Source of the DNA: Hydrogenophaga sp.
GTDB lineage: Bacteria > Pseudomonadota > Gammaproteobacteria > Burkholderiales > Burkholderiaceae_C
DNA length: 6,710 bases
Reading direction: 5' to 3'
Assembly (NCBI GenBank): GCA_030684755.1
Contig: JAUXXN010000107.1
Location: 1 to 6,710, forward strand
The translations under genes and the position numbers were made by a program. The notes under the pieces were generated by a model, which saw only the letters and a program-made list of their open reading frames with translations, made no database searches and was not told where the DNA came from. Each line of letters opens with the position of its first letter. Positions within the stretch are counted from its first letter, which is position 1. This document shows positions 1 to 5,684 of this stretch, in pieces.

Positions 1-2
1 AT

Positions 3-299
3 CGTGCACTCCTGCCGGGACACGCTTTCGACACTCGGAACCCGAACTGGCTTGGCATGCCCAGACCACTCCTTGATGGGCGAACAGCCCGGGTAGTGAT
101 CACGTCCGACACCCCCAGTTGGTGGATGCGATTGGCATACAAGAACGCACTGATCTGGCAACTCAGGGGCCAAGTCCTGGCGTTTATCGGGATCAAGCCA
201 GCCAGGTTCACCCTGTTCGGGCCGGCCAGCCATCCTAAGCCCGGGAAAGTCGATCAATGGCGCAAGCAGATGGAACTGCTGGGAAAGAGTGCCTTCTGA
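3..299 (+). CDS. Flavodoxin-fold NAD(P)H oxidoreductase, C-terminal part (5' end outside window)
   Basis: The open frame runs from the window edge with no stop and ends at a TGA (297-299), giving the last 98 residues. An internal ATG at 57 is not the start, because the residues before it (LLPGHAFDTRNPNW) already match the family. What is seen: LPGHAFD near the beginning, then LLDGRTARVVITSDTPSWW, then a basic/aromatic helix, then GIKPARFTLFGP and a charged C-terminal helix. This order is the C-terminal half of the Flavodoxin_2 family (NQO1/MdaB/KefF-like), where the xGRxARxVxTxDTP strand and the late xGIxPxRxTxFGP segment are characteristic. Members bind FMN or FAD and use NAD(P)H to reduce quinones or similar acceptors in the cytoplasm. 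The N-terminal flavin-binding region is not visible, so cofactor and substrate cannot be refined. No downstream plus-strand partner follows; the next gene remnant faces it. Confidence 0.8.
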   Translation, partial: RALLPGHAFDTRNPNWLGMPRPLLDGRTARVVITSDTPSWWMRLAYKNALIWQLRGQVLAFIGIKPARFTLFGPASHPKPGKVDQWRKQMELLGKSAF

Positions 300-403
300 G
301 TCGTGCATCGGGTTGTCGACAGACTCCAAAAATTAAAATCAGTGATGCCAGTGGAAGCTTGCCAGACCGACTGGCGCCGTAGAGGAATAAGGCCGCTGCA
401 CCT

Positions 404-860
404 TCATCCCTCAGGCAAACGGGGTACCTTGGCCTCAATGTGTTGCAGCAACAAGGGCCAGATGCGTGTGGCCGACGTTTTCTTGAAAACGCCGAAATGC
501 CCAACCGCCTTGTACCCCACCGCACTGGGTTCCAGATGCAAACATGCTCCACATTTGCATGTGTCCGCGGAAATGGTGTGGCTGGTACCAACCTGCACAA
601 GCAGGGTCATCCTTGAAATATCCGGGCGACATGCCCGAACGTGACCAGTCCAGGGCTGCGGCCCCTGGCAAGGCTTCACCGCCACCCAGTGCCCAGCCGG
701 GAAGCCTGCCCGTCAAGCGCTCACACAAGGGTATCCAGCGCTTAAAGAAATCGCGGGTGACCATGCGGTGCCATTCCCATGGCCAAAGCCTCCAGTAACC
801 GAATTGCGAGCCCACTGTGATGACAGCATCGATGCTGTAAACGGCTGTCAGTTTCCGCAT
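404..860 (-). pseudogene. Broken alpha/beta hydrolase gene (COG4757-like), truncated and frameshifted
   Basis: Two minus-strand frames each hold part of one family. The first, beginning about 860, reads IDAVITVGSQFGYWRLWPWEW, then a helical stretch and LTGRLPGWALGGGEALPGAAALDWSRSGMSPGYF. This matches the region of predicted alpha/beta hydrolases (COG4757) just after the nucleophile elbow (GYWRxWP, then a cap with FPxxxLGxGEDLPxGVALEW). The second frame, ending at a TGA at 404-406, reads VGHFGVFKKTSATRIWPLLLQHI, which is the C-terminal catalytic-histidine motif (IGHFGFFR) and closing helix. Between them the frame changes, and the acidic-residue segment expected there is shortened and unrecognisable. 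The N-terminal half, including the expected GHSxGG nucleophile motif, cannot be found upstream of 860. I infer a dead gene with a 5' truncation, at least one frameshift and an internal loss. It converges on the oxidoreductase gene ending at 299. Confidence 0.65.
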
Positions 861-1234
861 AAATCTGGTGTCGGGGAAAAATCGGGCACGAAATACGCCC
901 TGTGGGTCGGGTCAAGGGCGGGCGAAGCAAACCCTTGACCCAAACCATAGAGAAAAATGAGATTGCGGTACAAAGGCGCTTTGTTACCCAGGTAAGCAGA
1001 ATCGACTCGGCACCATTTTCCGCCGCCATTTTTCAGCTGATTTACACCGCCGTTAACAACCACTTGGCCGCTCGCGCGATAAGCGCGATCTCGGCGCCTT
1101 CGACGTGCCGAGGCTTGGCGCTCCAGCGCGAAAGGGTCAGGTATTGCTCGAGAAAGGGCTCGAAACTTGAGCCCTGAATCTGAGCCTCGCGTGACCCAGA
1201 GCCTGCGAACCTGATCTCTGCTGGGTTCGGCCGT
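861..1234. other. Gap without a supported gene
   Basis: No open frame here resembles a family I know. Two short minus-strand frames (848-1063, and one ending at 1042 that overlaps the next gene) have protein-like stretches but no motif, no ribosome binding site and no plausible start. The left part could be the degraded N-terminal half of the hydrolase remnant at 404-860, but no GHSxG motif is visible. The only structured element I see is the hairpin at 1155-1175. Confidence 0.4.
1155..1175 (-). terminator. Possible weak terminator hairpin after the zinc-ribbon gene
   Basis: AGGGCTC (1155-1161) and GAGCCCT (1169-1175) form a perfect 7-bp stem with a 7-base loop. Read on the minus strand, the hairpin lies about 60 bases past the stop of the gene at 1235-1675 and is followed by TTTCTC, a short and imperfect T-run. 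The stem is GC-rich enough to stop RNA polymerase, but the weak T-tract leaves the role uncertain. Confidence 0.35.
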
Positions 1235-1675
1235 TCATACCTTGGCGAGGAAGGCCGCCGCATCACCCCCTTCACACTTCCAGTCTGCGAAGACCCCGAC
1301 CAGATTGCATTCCACGCAGCGGCAAGCGATGTAATACCAACGCACGTCATGTGTGCCCTCGTACACGGAGACGCCGGACATCAGCTCAAACACCTCGTTT
1401 TCGCACACGCACTCGTGCGCCTCGGGCACGGCTTCTTCAACGTATTGCGCACTGTCGCCCATCAGGTGTTCCTGCCCGCAGTCGGTGCAGGTGCGGATTG
1501 CCACGCCGGCTTCTTCATCTGTCTGCAGCGCGAAGCTCCGGCACCCGCAGTCGCATTTGGACGCGGCAAACCGGACGGCCTCATGGCGATTCGCAACGCT
1601 GTAACTGCGCAGCTCGGCTTGGGTGTCGCCCGACGTCGTTCCGTACCAGAACTCGCCCTTCTTCGTCAGTGCCAT
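1235..1675 (-). CDS. Conserved hypothetical protein with two probable zinc ribbons
   Basis: The gene encodes 146 residues. The frame is open further upstream, but the ATG at 1675 is chosen because GGAG lies 8 bases before it and the protein from there (MALTKKGEFWYG) has the compact N-terminus I associate with conserved hypothetical proteins of this kind. Cysteines occur in two clusters: C41, C43, C45 with C63/C66 (CxxC), and C89/C91 with C118, C120/C123 (CxxC). Each cluster can make one treble-clef or zinc-ribbon-like site; both halves have the layout CxC, a beta hairpin, then CxxC, suggesting an internal duplication. Aromatic and acidic residues are frequent and there is no signal peptide or membrane segment, so it should be cytoplasmic. 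Function is unknown to me; nucleic-acid or protein binding is only a guess. It stands alone on its strand. Confidence 0.8.
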   Translation of the reverse strand: MALTKKGEFWYGTTSGDTQAELRSYSVANRHEAVRFAASKCDCGCRSFALQTDEEAGVAIRTCTDCGQEHLMGDSAQYVEEAVPEAHECVCENEVFELMSGVSVYEGTHDVRWYYIACRCVECNLVGVFADWKCEGGDAAAFLAKV

Positions 1676-1683
1676 TGATGCTG

Positions 1684-1687
1684 CTCC
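1684..1687 (-). promoter_or_regulatory. Ribosome binding site fixing the start at 1675
   Basis: On the minus strand the sequence reads GGAG, eight bases, then ATG at 1675. This selects the short form of the zinc-ribbon protein over the 193-residue reading that starts at 1816, whose first 47 residues are low-complexity and basic and have no such site. Confidence 0.6.
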
Positions 1688-1989
1688 ATTCTTCAAGGTG
1701 GGATTACCGGCAGGCCCGACGCCAAGCTCGCCCCGATCATATGGATTTTGCCTGGAGGCCCGGCGAATCCTCGTCAAGGACCCTGGTCGAGGTAGTCGCT
1801 TGGAGCCGAGAGGCATTGGCGACCGGCAGATGTGCAGCGGGTGCGGTTCCCCGATAACAACCTGGTCACCGACCGCTCACGGCCAGGAGCGGCCGGATGA
1901 CCAAGCGGAAAGCAGTCGCTCAACGTTGAAACTCACCGGACGAAGGCAAGCGCAGCTTTCCAGAGGACCGGGGGATTGGATTGTTGGCC
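1688..1989. other. Intergenic stretch, no gene recognised
   Basis: No frame on either strand shows a recognisable protein. The stretch should hold the minus-strand promoter of the zinc-ribbon gene, though I cannot point to convincing -35/-10 boxes. A small inverted repeat, CCGCTC (1873-1878) with GAGCGG (1887-1892), lies in GC-rich sequence with several CGGCC copies. It resembles the small degenerate intergenic repeats common in Comamonadaceae genomes, but that is an impression only. Confidence 0.35.
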
Positions 1990-2180
1990 TCACTGAGTCT
2001 GAGCTGATCTCTTGATGACAGTTGCTTCTACCTCAACCAGCTGGCCGGGATGTCCAAGTCATGCGACCCCGAGGAGCGTTGCCAGAGAGCAGCGTGTTCA
2101 GATTGGTGAGGCATTGCGAGGCTTGAGCGAACGGATCCATGGCCCCCACAAGCTGACCCGATGAGTTGTGAGGTACCTGC
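1990..2180 (-). pseudogene. RidA-family (YjgF/UK114) gene fragment cut by the insertion sequence
   Basis: Reading the minus strand away from the IS end, the frame gives QVPHNSSGQLVGAMDPFAQ and then ASQCLTNLNTLL. This fits the RidA family pattern SGQxPxDxxGxLVGxxDxxxQxxQxLxNLxxLL, the second strand plus first helix. After LSGNAPRG the frame is lost. The other frame resumes as LGHPGQLVEVEATVIK and ends at a TGA (1990-1992), which matches the C-terminal strand (xLVEVEA) of the family. Roughly 50 residues of the core between these blocks are missing, and a TGA stands just before LGHPG. The N-terminal strand (YPxAVxAG...VSG) should lie immediately upstream but the IS begins there. RidA proteins are enamine/imine deaminases; a product of this fragment could not fold. 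I infer a pseudogene disrupted by an internal deletion and the IS. Confidence 0.6.
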
Positions 2181-2201
2181 CCAATCCACCGAACTTAAGC
2201 C
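2181..2201 (+). repeat. Terminal inverted repeat of the IS, left
   Basis: Begins CCAATCCACCGAACTT and pairs base for base with 3560-3580. Pairing breaks at 2180 outward and at 2202 inward. Confidence 0.85.
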
Positions 2202-3505
2202 GCCCGTTTGTAAGCCTGAGAAGGATGAGGCTTATGCCGGGTGTTCTTGCGAGGCTGATTTCGCCCCTGCACATGCCGGATCAGAGACCGCCCCATCATG
2301 GCAGCCCAGTCATGGATGAGCGAGGTGATGGTTTGCACCTGAAGCAGCAATGTGCGCACGCAGCGAGACAGCGCCTTGGCCGACGTTGCCCGGTTGACTT
2401 TGCGGCTGACACCCGCTTCGTCTTCCTGGGCACCCAAGTTCACAGACCGGTTGAGCAAGGATGCCAGGTTGTCAGCCAACACCTTCGTGGCCACATCCAC
2501 CAGCAACGCATGCTGACTCAAGCCACTGACACTCTCCAGCCCCAGGCGGTTTTTGAGCCGCTTGAATGCTTCCTCAATGCGCCAGCGGCCATGGTAGAGG
2601 TCCCCCAGCTCAGCCGCAGTGGCCACACCTTCAGTCAGCGACGTGGCCAGCACCCGCACACGGCCCGAGCTGCTGACGTGGCGCACCAGCCGCACACGCA
2701 TCTGCGCGGGCCCATCCAACTCCCACGTGCTCACCTTGTCAGCGGTGGTGGTTGCCAGGTAAGCCCAGCATTCATCACCCCCTGGAGTCTTTCCCGCACC
2801 ACGCAGCAAATCACGTGCGGCCTTCCAGCCGCGCGTGCTGTCACAGCGGATGATGAAGTCAATGCCCCGCTGATGCAGCAGTTGCACCAGCCATGTGGCC
2901 GGATAACCCCGGTCAAGCACCAAGACATCACCCTCCCGCAACAGATCGAGTTGGTCAAACAGCATCTGCCTCTCACCCTCACTCTCGGGGCCCACGGCCA
3001 CGTGCAGCATCACCTCATTGCCCGGCAGATACAGTCCCAGGGCGCGTTGGCTGGGGGCGGCCAGTTGACGGGTGCGGTGACAGGCTCTTTGCGCAGGAGC
3101 CAACACGGTGGCATCGGCACAGACCAGGCGGCGACCTTTCCACAGCGACAGCAAGCCCTGATCCTGCATTCCCTGAATCAGCTGCGCATTCAACGCCCAC
3201 AGGGCGGGCACATGCAGTTTGGAGCGTGCTTTGGCCAAGGCACGGTCGGTGACATGGCGCAGCAGACCAGCGCCGCTGCACTCACCGCCTTTGTGGGCAA
3301 AGAAGCTGTCGAGCTCGCTTTGCACGCTGCCACCGCGAAAGCCGCACAGTGCCGCCACCAGCGTGGGCAGGGGCAACTTGCGAGAGCGCGTGAAGGCGGC
3401 GGGGAAATCGGGGTGACGGGCCGAGACCGCAAAAGCCGGGCTGTGAAGGTGTTCGGACAGCTGAGCCAGAATGAACTGGATGGAACCACAGTATTGAGGC
3501 AGAAA
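2195..3505 (-). CDS. IS4-family DDE transposase
   Basis: The enzyme cuts and rejoins the IS ends through a DDE catalytic triad. Motifs seen: VCADATVL (first Asp codon near 3113-3115), VLVLDRGYP (second Asp near 2912-2914), and YHGRWRIEEAFKRLK near 2553-2596. The last is the IS4 signature Y-2-R-3-E-6-K with the catalytic Glu near 2573-2575. The C-terminus is basic (RNQPRKNTRHK). The protein-like frame extends upstream of a TTG at 3376 through RHPDFPAAFTRSRKL to at least QYCGSIQFILAQLSEHL, up to a TGA at 3506-3508, so 3376 is too short. No ATG, GTG or TTG exists in frame in this extension. The ATG at 3507-3509, with GAGG five bases before it, is one base out of frame. Either a small indel destroyed the start or a rare codon (CTG at 3500-3502) is used. 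The frame from 3505 is about 436 codons, a normal length. Confidence 0.85.
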   Translation of the reverse strand, partial: FLPQYCGSIQFILAQLSEHLHSPAFAVSARHPDFPAAFTRSRKLPLPTLVAALCGFRGGSVQSELDSFFAHKGGECSGAGLLRHVTDRALAKARSKLHVPALWALNAQLIQGMQDQGLLSLWKGRRLVCADATVLAPAQRACHRTRQLAAPSQRALGLYLPGNEVMLHVAVGPESEGERQMLFDQLDLLREGDVLVLDRGYPATWLVQLLHQRGIDFIIRCDSTRGWKAARDLLRGAGKTPGGDECWAYLATTTADKVSTWELDGPAQMRVRLVRHVSSSGRVRVLATSLTEGVATAAELGDLYHGRWRIEEAFKRLKNRLGLESVSGLSQHALLVDVATKVLADNLASLLNRSVNLGAQEDEAGVSRKVNRATSAKALSRCVRTLLLQVQTITSLIHDWAAMMGRSLIRHVQGRNQPRKNTRHKPHPSQAYKRAA

Positions 3506-3559
3506 TCATGCCAGCCTCAAGAAAATAATCAATTAAATCAACAACTTATGGATTCTACT

Positions 3560-3580
3560 GGCTTAAGTTCGGTGGATTGG
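3560..3580 (-). repeat. Terminal inverted repeat of the IS, right
   Basis: Ends AAGTTCGGTGGATTGG, the exact reverse complement of the left repeat. Outside it, the complementary strand has CTGCGCCCA before CCAATCC, while the left end has CTGC directly before CCAATCC. This could be chance or could mean that 5 bases differ between the two ends of a longer repeat. Confidence 0.85.
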
Positions 3581-3665
3581 TGGGCGCAGTGGGTTGTTTG
3601 CAAAAACTGATTCAGCCCAGAAGCGCTCCCGCTTGAGCCGCATCAACCATTTCTCGCCGCTGCCA

Positions 3666-3773
3666 CATACCATGGGCCTGCACGGTTGCCGGGTACGGCC
3701 CGTGCCGCGCTGTTGGTCGGGCCGTCGATCTTTCAGTCGTGCAGACGCCTTCGGCCCCGGGAGATGACTGCAT
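3666..3773 (-). pseudogene. Possible N-terminal remnant of the RidA-like gene
   Basis: The minus strand from an ATG at 3771-3773 reads MQSSPGAEGVC, then TARHGPYPATVQAHGM. RidA-family proteins start with a PxGPYPxAVxAGGxVxVSGQ segment, so GPYPATVQAHGM is a reasonable match and is on the strand expected if the IS split one gene. After HGM the similarity stops, about 85 bases before the IS right end, so DNA would have to be missing or scrambled. The putative start codon overlaps the start codon of the ligase gene on the other strand, which would be an unusual arrangement for two functional genes. The match is short and could be chance. Confidence 0.3.
3759..3763 (+). promoter_or_regulatory. Ribosome binding site of the ligase gene
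   Basis: GGGAG lies eight bases before the ATG at 3772. The in-frame GTG at 3739 has no comparable site, so the ATG is preferred. Confidence 0.6.
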
Positions 3774-5157
3774 GGGCACTGTGTTTGATCCTTTCTTGCT
3801 GGCCACCACCACCGCCGAGGTGTTGTCGCTGGCCCATGCCAACGAGGCGGCTGTGGCCCGCTGGCAGCAAGGCCGGTTGCGCAAGCTGCTGGCGGCGGCG
3901 CGCAGCGGTTCGGCGCTGTACCGCGAGCGCTTGGCGCACCTGCCCGATGACCCGCACGCCTTGAGCCAAATAGCCCCAGTGGGCCGAGACGAGCTGATGG
4001 GCCGGTTTTCGCAATGGGTGACCGACCCCCGGTTGGTGCTGAGCGAACTGCAAGACTTCAGTGCCGACCCGGACTGGGTGGGCAAGCCCTATCTGGGGCG
4101 CTACCTGGTGTGGGAGAGTTCGGGCACCAGTGGCGTGCCCGGCATTTTTGTGCAGGACGCGCGCGCCATGGCGGTGTACGACGCGCTGGAGGCGGTGCGG
4201 CGGTGCCCCGATCAGCGCACGTGGCGTTGGTTTGACCCGCTTTACCTGTGCGAGCGCATAGCGTTTGTGGGCGCTACCGGGGGCCATTTTGCAAGCTTTG
4301 TCAGCTTGGAGCGCTTGCGCCAGTTGCAGCCGTGGCTGGCGCCTTCTATGCGCTCGTTTTCCATCTTGCAGCCTGTGGACGCGCTGGTGGATGCGCTCAA
4401 CGCGTTCGCGCCCACGGTGCTGGCCAGCTACCCCACGGCGGCATTGGTGTTGGCCGAGCAGGCCGACCTGGGGCGTTTGAAAGTGGGACTGCGCGAGTTG
4501 TGGACCGGTGGCGAGACGCTCAGCCCCGCAGTGCGCCAGCGCATTGAAACGGCGTTGGGCTGCAGGGTGCGCAACAGCTACGGCGCCTCTGAATTTATTG
4601 CCATGGGCTGGGAGTGTGCTGCGGGCCAGTTGCACCTGAACACCGATTGGTTGGTGCTGGAGCCGGTGGACGAGCACAACCGCCCGGTGCCGCCGGGTCA
4701 GCCGTCGTGTGGGGTGTTGCTGACCAACCTGGCCAACACCGTGCAGCCGCTGATTCGTTACACCATGGGCGACCAGGTCACCGTGCACGCCGAGCGTTGC
4801 AGTTGCGGTTCACCGTTCCCGGTGGTGGATGTGCAGGGCAGGCGCGACGACATCGTGCGCATGCGGGGGCTCACCGGTGAGGTGGCTTTGTTGCCGTTGG
4901 CTTTGTCCACCGTGCTGGAAGAGCAGGCCGGGATTTTTGATTTCCAGCTGCGCCAGCGTGACGACCGAACCTTGGTGCTGCGACTGCCCCTGGCGGGCAA
5001 CGAGGGGCGCGCGGCTTTGAAATGTGGCCGGGCTGTGCTTCAGTCTTTTGCGGTAGCGCAGGGTGCTTTGCCCATCCGGGTGCTGGGCGAGCTGGGCCAG
5101 GCGGTGCCCCACGGGCGCAGCGGCAAGGCCTGCCGCATTGTGGCCAAGGGCGGTTAG
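3772..5157 (+). CDS. PaaK-like adenylate-forming enzyme (phenylacetate-CoA ligase superfamily, COG1541)
   Basis: The gene encodes 461 residues. Such enzymes activate a carboxylic acid with ATP to an acyl-adenylate and usually pass it to coenzyme A or another thiol, in the cytoplasm. Motifs in order: ESSGTSGVPG (115-124, phosphate-binding loop), TGGE (245-248), NSYGASEF (268-275, the YGxxE motif), YTMGDQV (330-336, carrying the ribose-binding Asp), CSCGSPFP (343-350, the CxCG seen in PaaK relatives), GRRDDIV (356-362, hinge region) and RSGKACRIV near the end (449-457), whose Lys452 may be the C-terminal catalytic lysine. All key positions look intact. The ATG at 3772 is chosen for its GGGAG site. 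No paa catabolic genes, thioesterase or acyl carrier protein lie nearby, so the substrate cannot be named; it need not be phenylacetate. It appears monocistronic. Confidence 0.85.
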   Translation: MGTVFDPFLLATTTAEVLSLAHANEAAVARWQQGRLRKLLAAARSGSALYRERLAHLPDDPHALSQIAPVGRDELMGRFSQWVTDPRLVLSELQDFSADPDWVGKPYLGRYLVWESSGTSGVPGIFVQDARAMAVYDALEAVRRCPDQRTWRWFDPLYLCERIAFVGATGGHFASFVSLERLRQLQPWLAPSMRSFSILQPVDALVDALNAFAPTVLASYPTAALVLAEQADLGRLKVGLRELWTGGETLSPAVRQRIETALGCRVRNSYGASEFIAMGWECAAGQLHLNTDWLVLEPVDEHNRPVPPGQPSCGVLLTNLANTVQPLIRYTMGDQVTVHAERCSCGSPFPVVDVQGRRDDIVRMRGLTGEVALLPLALSTVLEEQAGIFDFQLRQRDDRTLVLRLPLAGNEGRAALKCGRAVLQSFAVAQGALPIRVLGELGQAVPHGRSGKACRIVAKGG

Positions 5158-5273
5158 CTGTCGGTTTCCATGTGAAAGAGGGACATTTCTGGAAAAATTC
5201 CTACTTCAAATTCTCACCACAGAAACTGCTATGCGCGTTACGATTAAGCTGTGCAGGCTACCTGTTGAGTTCC

Positions 5274-5293
5274 ACCATGTTTATAAACACGGT
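5274..5293. repeat. Near-perfect 20-bp palindrome
   Basis: ACCATGTTTA is followed directly by TAAACACGGT; nine of ten pairs match and the tenth is A/C (U-G wobble in RNA from the minus strand). There is no spacer between the arms, which favours a dimeric protein-binding site over a hairpin. No T-run follows immediately on the plus strand, so it is a poor terminator. Confidence 0.45.
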
Positions 5294-5550
5294 TAATTGA
5301 ATCATTGAGTTTTTGTTTTGAGAGATAATGCGGTTGTTGTTTTAAATGTAAGCTTGGTGTCTGCGTTTTGGATTGTTGTTGGCCTTCATTCAGAGTTTTG
5401 AAATGGCCAATCGTTTTATGTCAATCTCGGCAGTAGTTAAGGGAATCACTGCAAACTCTGTTTTATGAAATTTTGATTTAAAAAACAATGGCTTACAAGC
5501 GGACAGTCTTTGAGAAATAGGGTTTTGTAGAGATCCCCTAGGTAGTGAAA

Positions 5551-5594
5551 TTTTGGTGTGGATGATAAATTGCATTTCTCATTTTTGGTGTGGA
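5551..5594 (+). repeat. Pair of 12-bp direct repeats, 32 bp apart
   Basis: TTTTGGTGTGGA occurs at 5551-5562 and again, identically, at 5583-5594. The 32-bp spacing is about three helical turns, so two proteins would sit on the same face of the DNA. The second copy overlaps the -35 position of the candidate promoter, suggesting an operator or activator site for the EAL gene. T-rich sequence raises the chance of coincidence. Confidence 0.4.
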
Positions 5595-5614
5595 GATGTA
5601 CAATGAGCTATAAA
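5585..5614 (+). promoter_or_regulatory. Candidate sigma-70 promoter for the EAL gene
   Basis: TATAAA at 5609-5614 matches the -10 consensus at five of six bases. TTGGTG at 5585-5590 is a poor -35 (three of six) with an 18-base spacer. Transcription would start roughly 60-65 bases before the ATG at 5685. A weak -35 overlapping a repeated element is typical of activator-dependent promoters, but AT-rich DNA gives many false -10 matches. Confidence 0.3.
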
Positions 5615-5684
5615 ATATTCGATCGTATATATGTATTAAAATAGTACTTTTTAATATTTCAGTAGAGAGTTTTTAATGTAAGGA

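Larger units (their letters stand above)
2181..3580 (-). mobile_element. IS4-family insertion sequence, about 1.4 kb
   Basis: A single transposase gene fills the interval between 21-bp inverted repeats (2181-2201 and 3560-3580) that match perfectly. The transposase stop codon (2195-2197) lies inside the left repeat, a tight layout typical of compact insertion sequences. I found no 9-12 bp target duplication: the bases just outside the repeats (ending CCTGC at 2180, starting TGGGC at 3581) do not match. The true ends may therefore lie a few bases outside, or one flank was lost by a deletion or recombination. The left end abuts the RidA-like fragment. Confidence 0.85.
5158..5684. other. AT-rich intergenic region between ligase and EAL genes
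   Basis: About 530 bases without a credible gene. Short frames here (for example minus 5390-5575) lack motifs and ribosome binding sites. Base composition changes from GC-rich to AT-rich soon after the ligase stop, with T-runs and A-runs throughout. The stretch holds a near-palindrome (5274-5293), a direct repeat (5551-5594) and a candidate promoter (5585-5614). No strong intrinsic terminator for the ligase gene is visible. Confidence 0.6.

Noticed and set aside
348..377. GCCAGT ... ACTGGC inverted repeat between the convergent genes as a terminator
   Set aside because: Only a 6-bp stem with a long loop and no T-run on either strand.
848..1063. Minus-strand 71-residue frame upstream of the hydrolase remnant
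   Set aside because: It could be the degraded hydrolase N-terminus, but no GHSxG or oxyanion-loop motif is present, so it is not called.
1042..1350. Minus-strand frame ending FLEQYLTLSRW...AKWLLTAV after the zinc-ribbon gene
   Set aside because: The C-terminal part looks somewhat protein-like, but it overlaps the zinc-ribbon gene in another frame, has no clear start or motif, and I cannot place it in any family.
1623..2015. 130-residue plus-strand frame between the zinc-ribbon gene and the RidA-like fragment
   Set aside because: It overlaps both minus-strand genes, lacks a ribosome binding site and shows no family resemblance.
2168..3610. 480-residue open frame on the plus strand across the IS
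   Set aside because: It is antisense to the transposase, which has a complete DDE/YREK signature. The plus-strand product is rich in Gln/His/Arg with no motif, as expected for a GC-rich shadow frame.
3733..4788. 351-residue minus-strand open frame opposite the ligase gene
   Set aside because: His/Gln/Arg-rich shadow of the PaaK-like gene with no recognisable domain or ribosome binding site.
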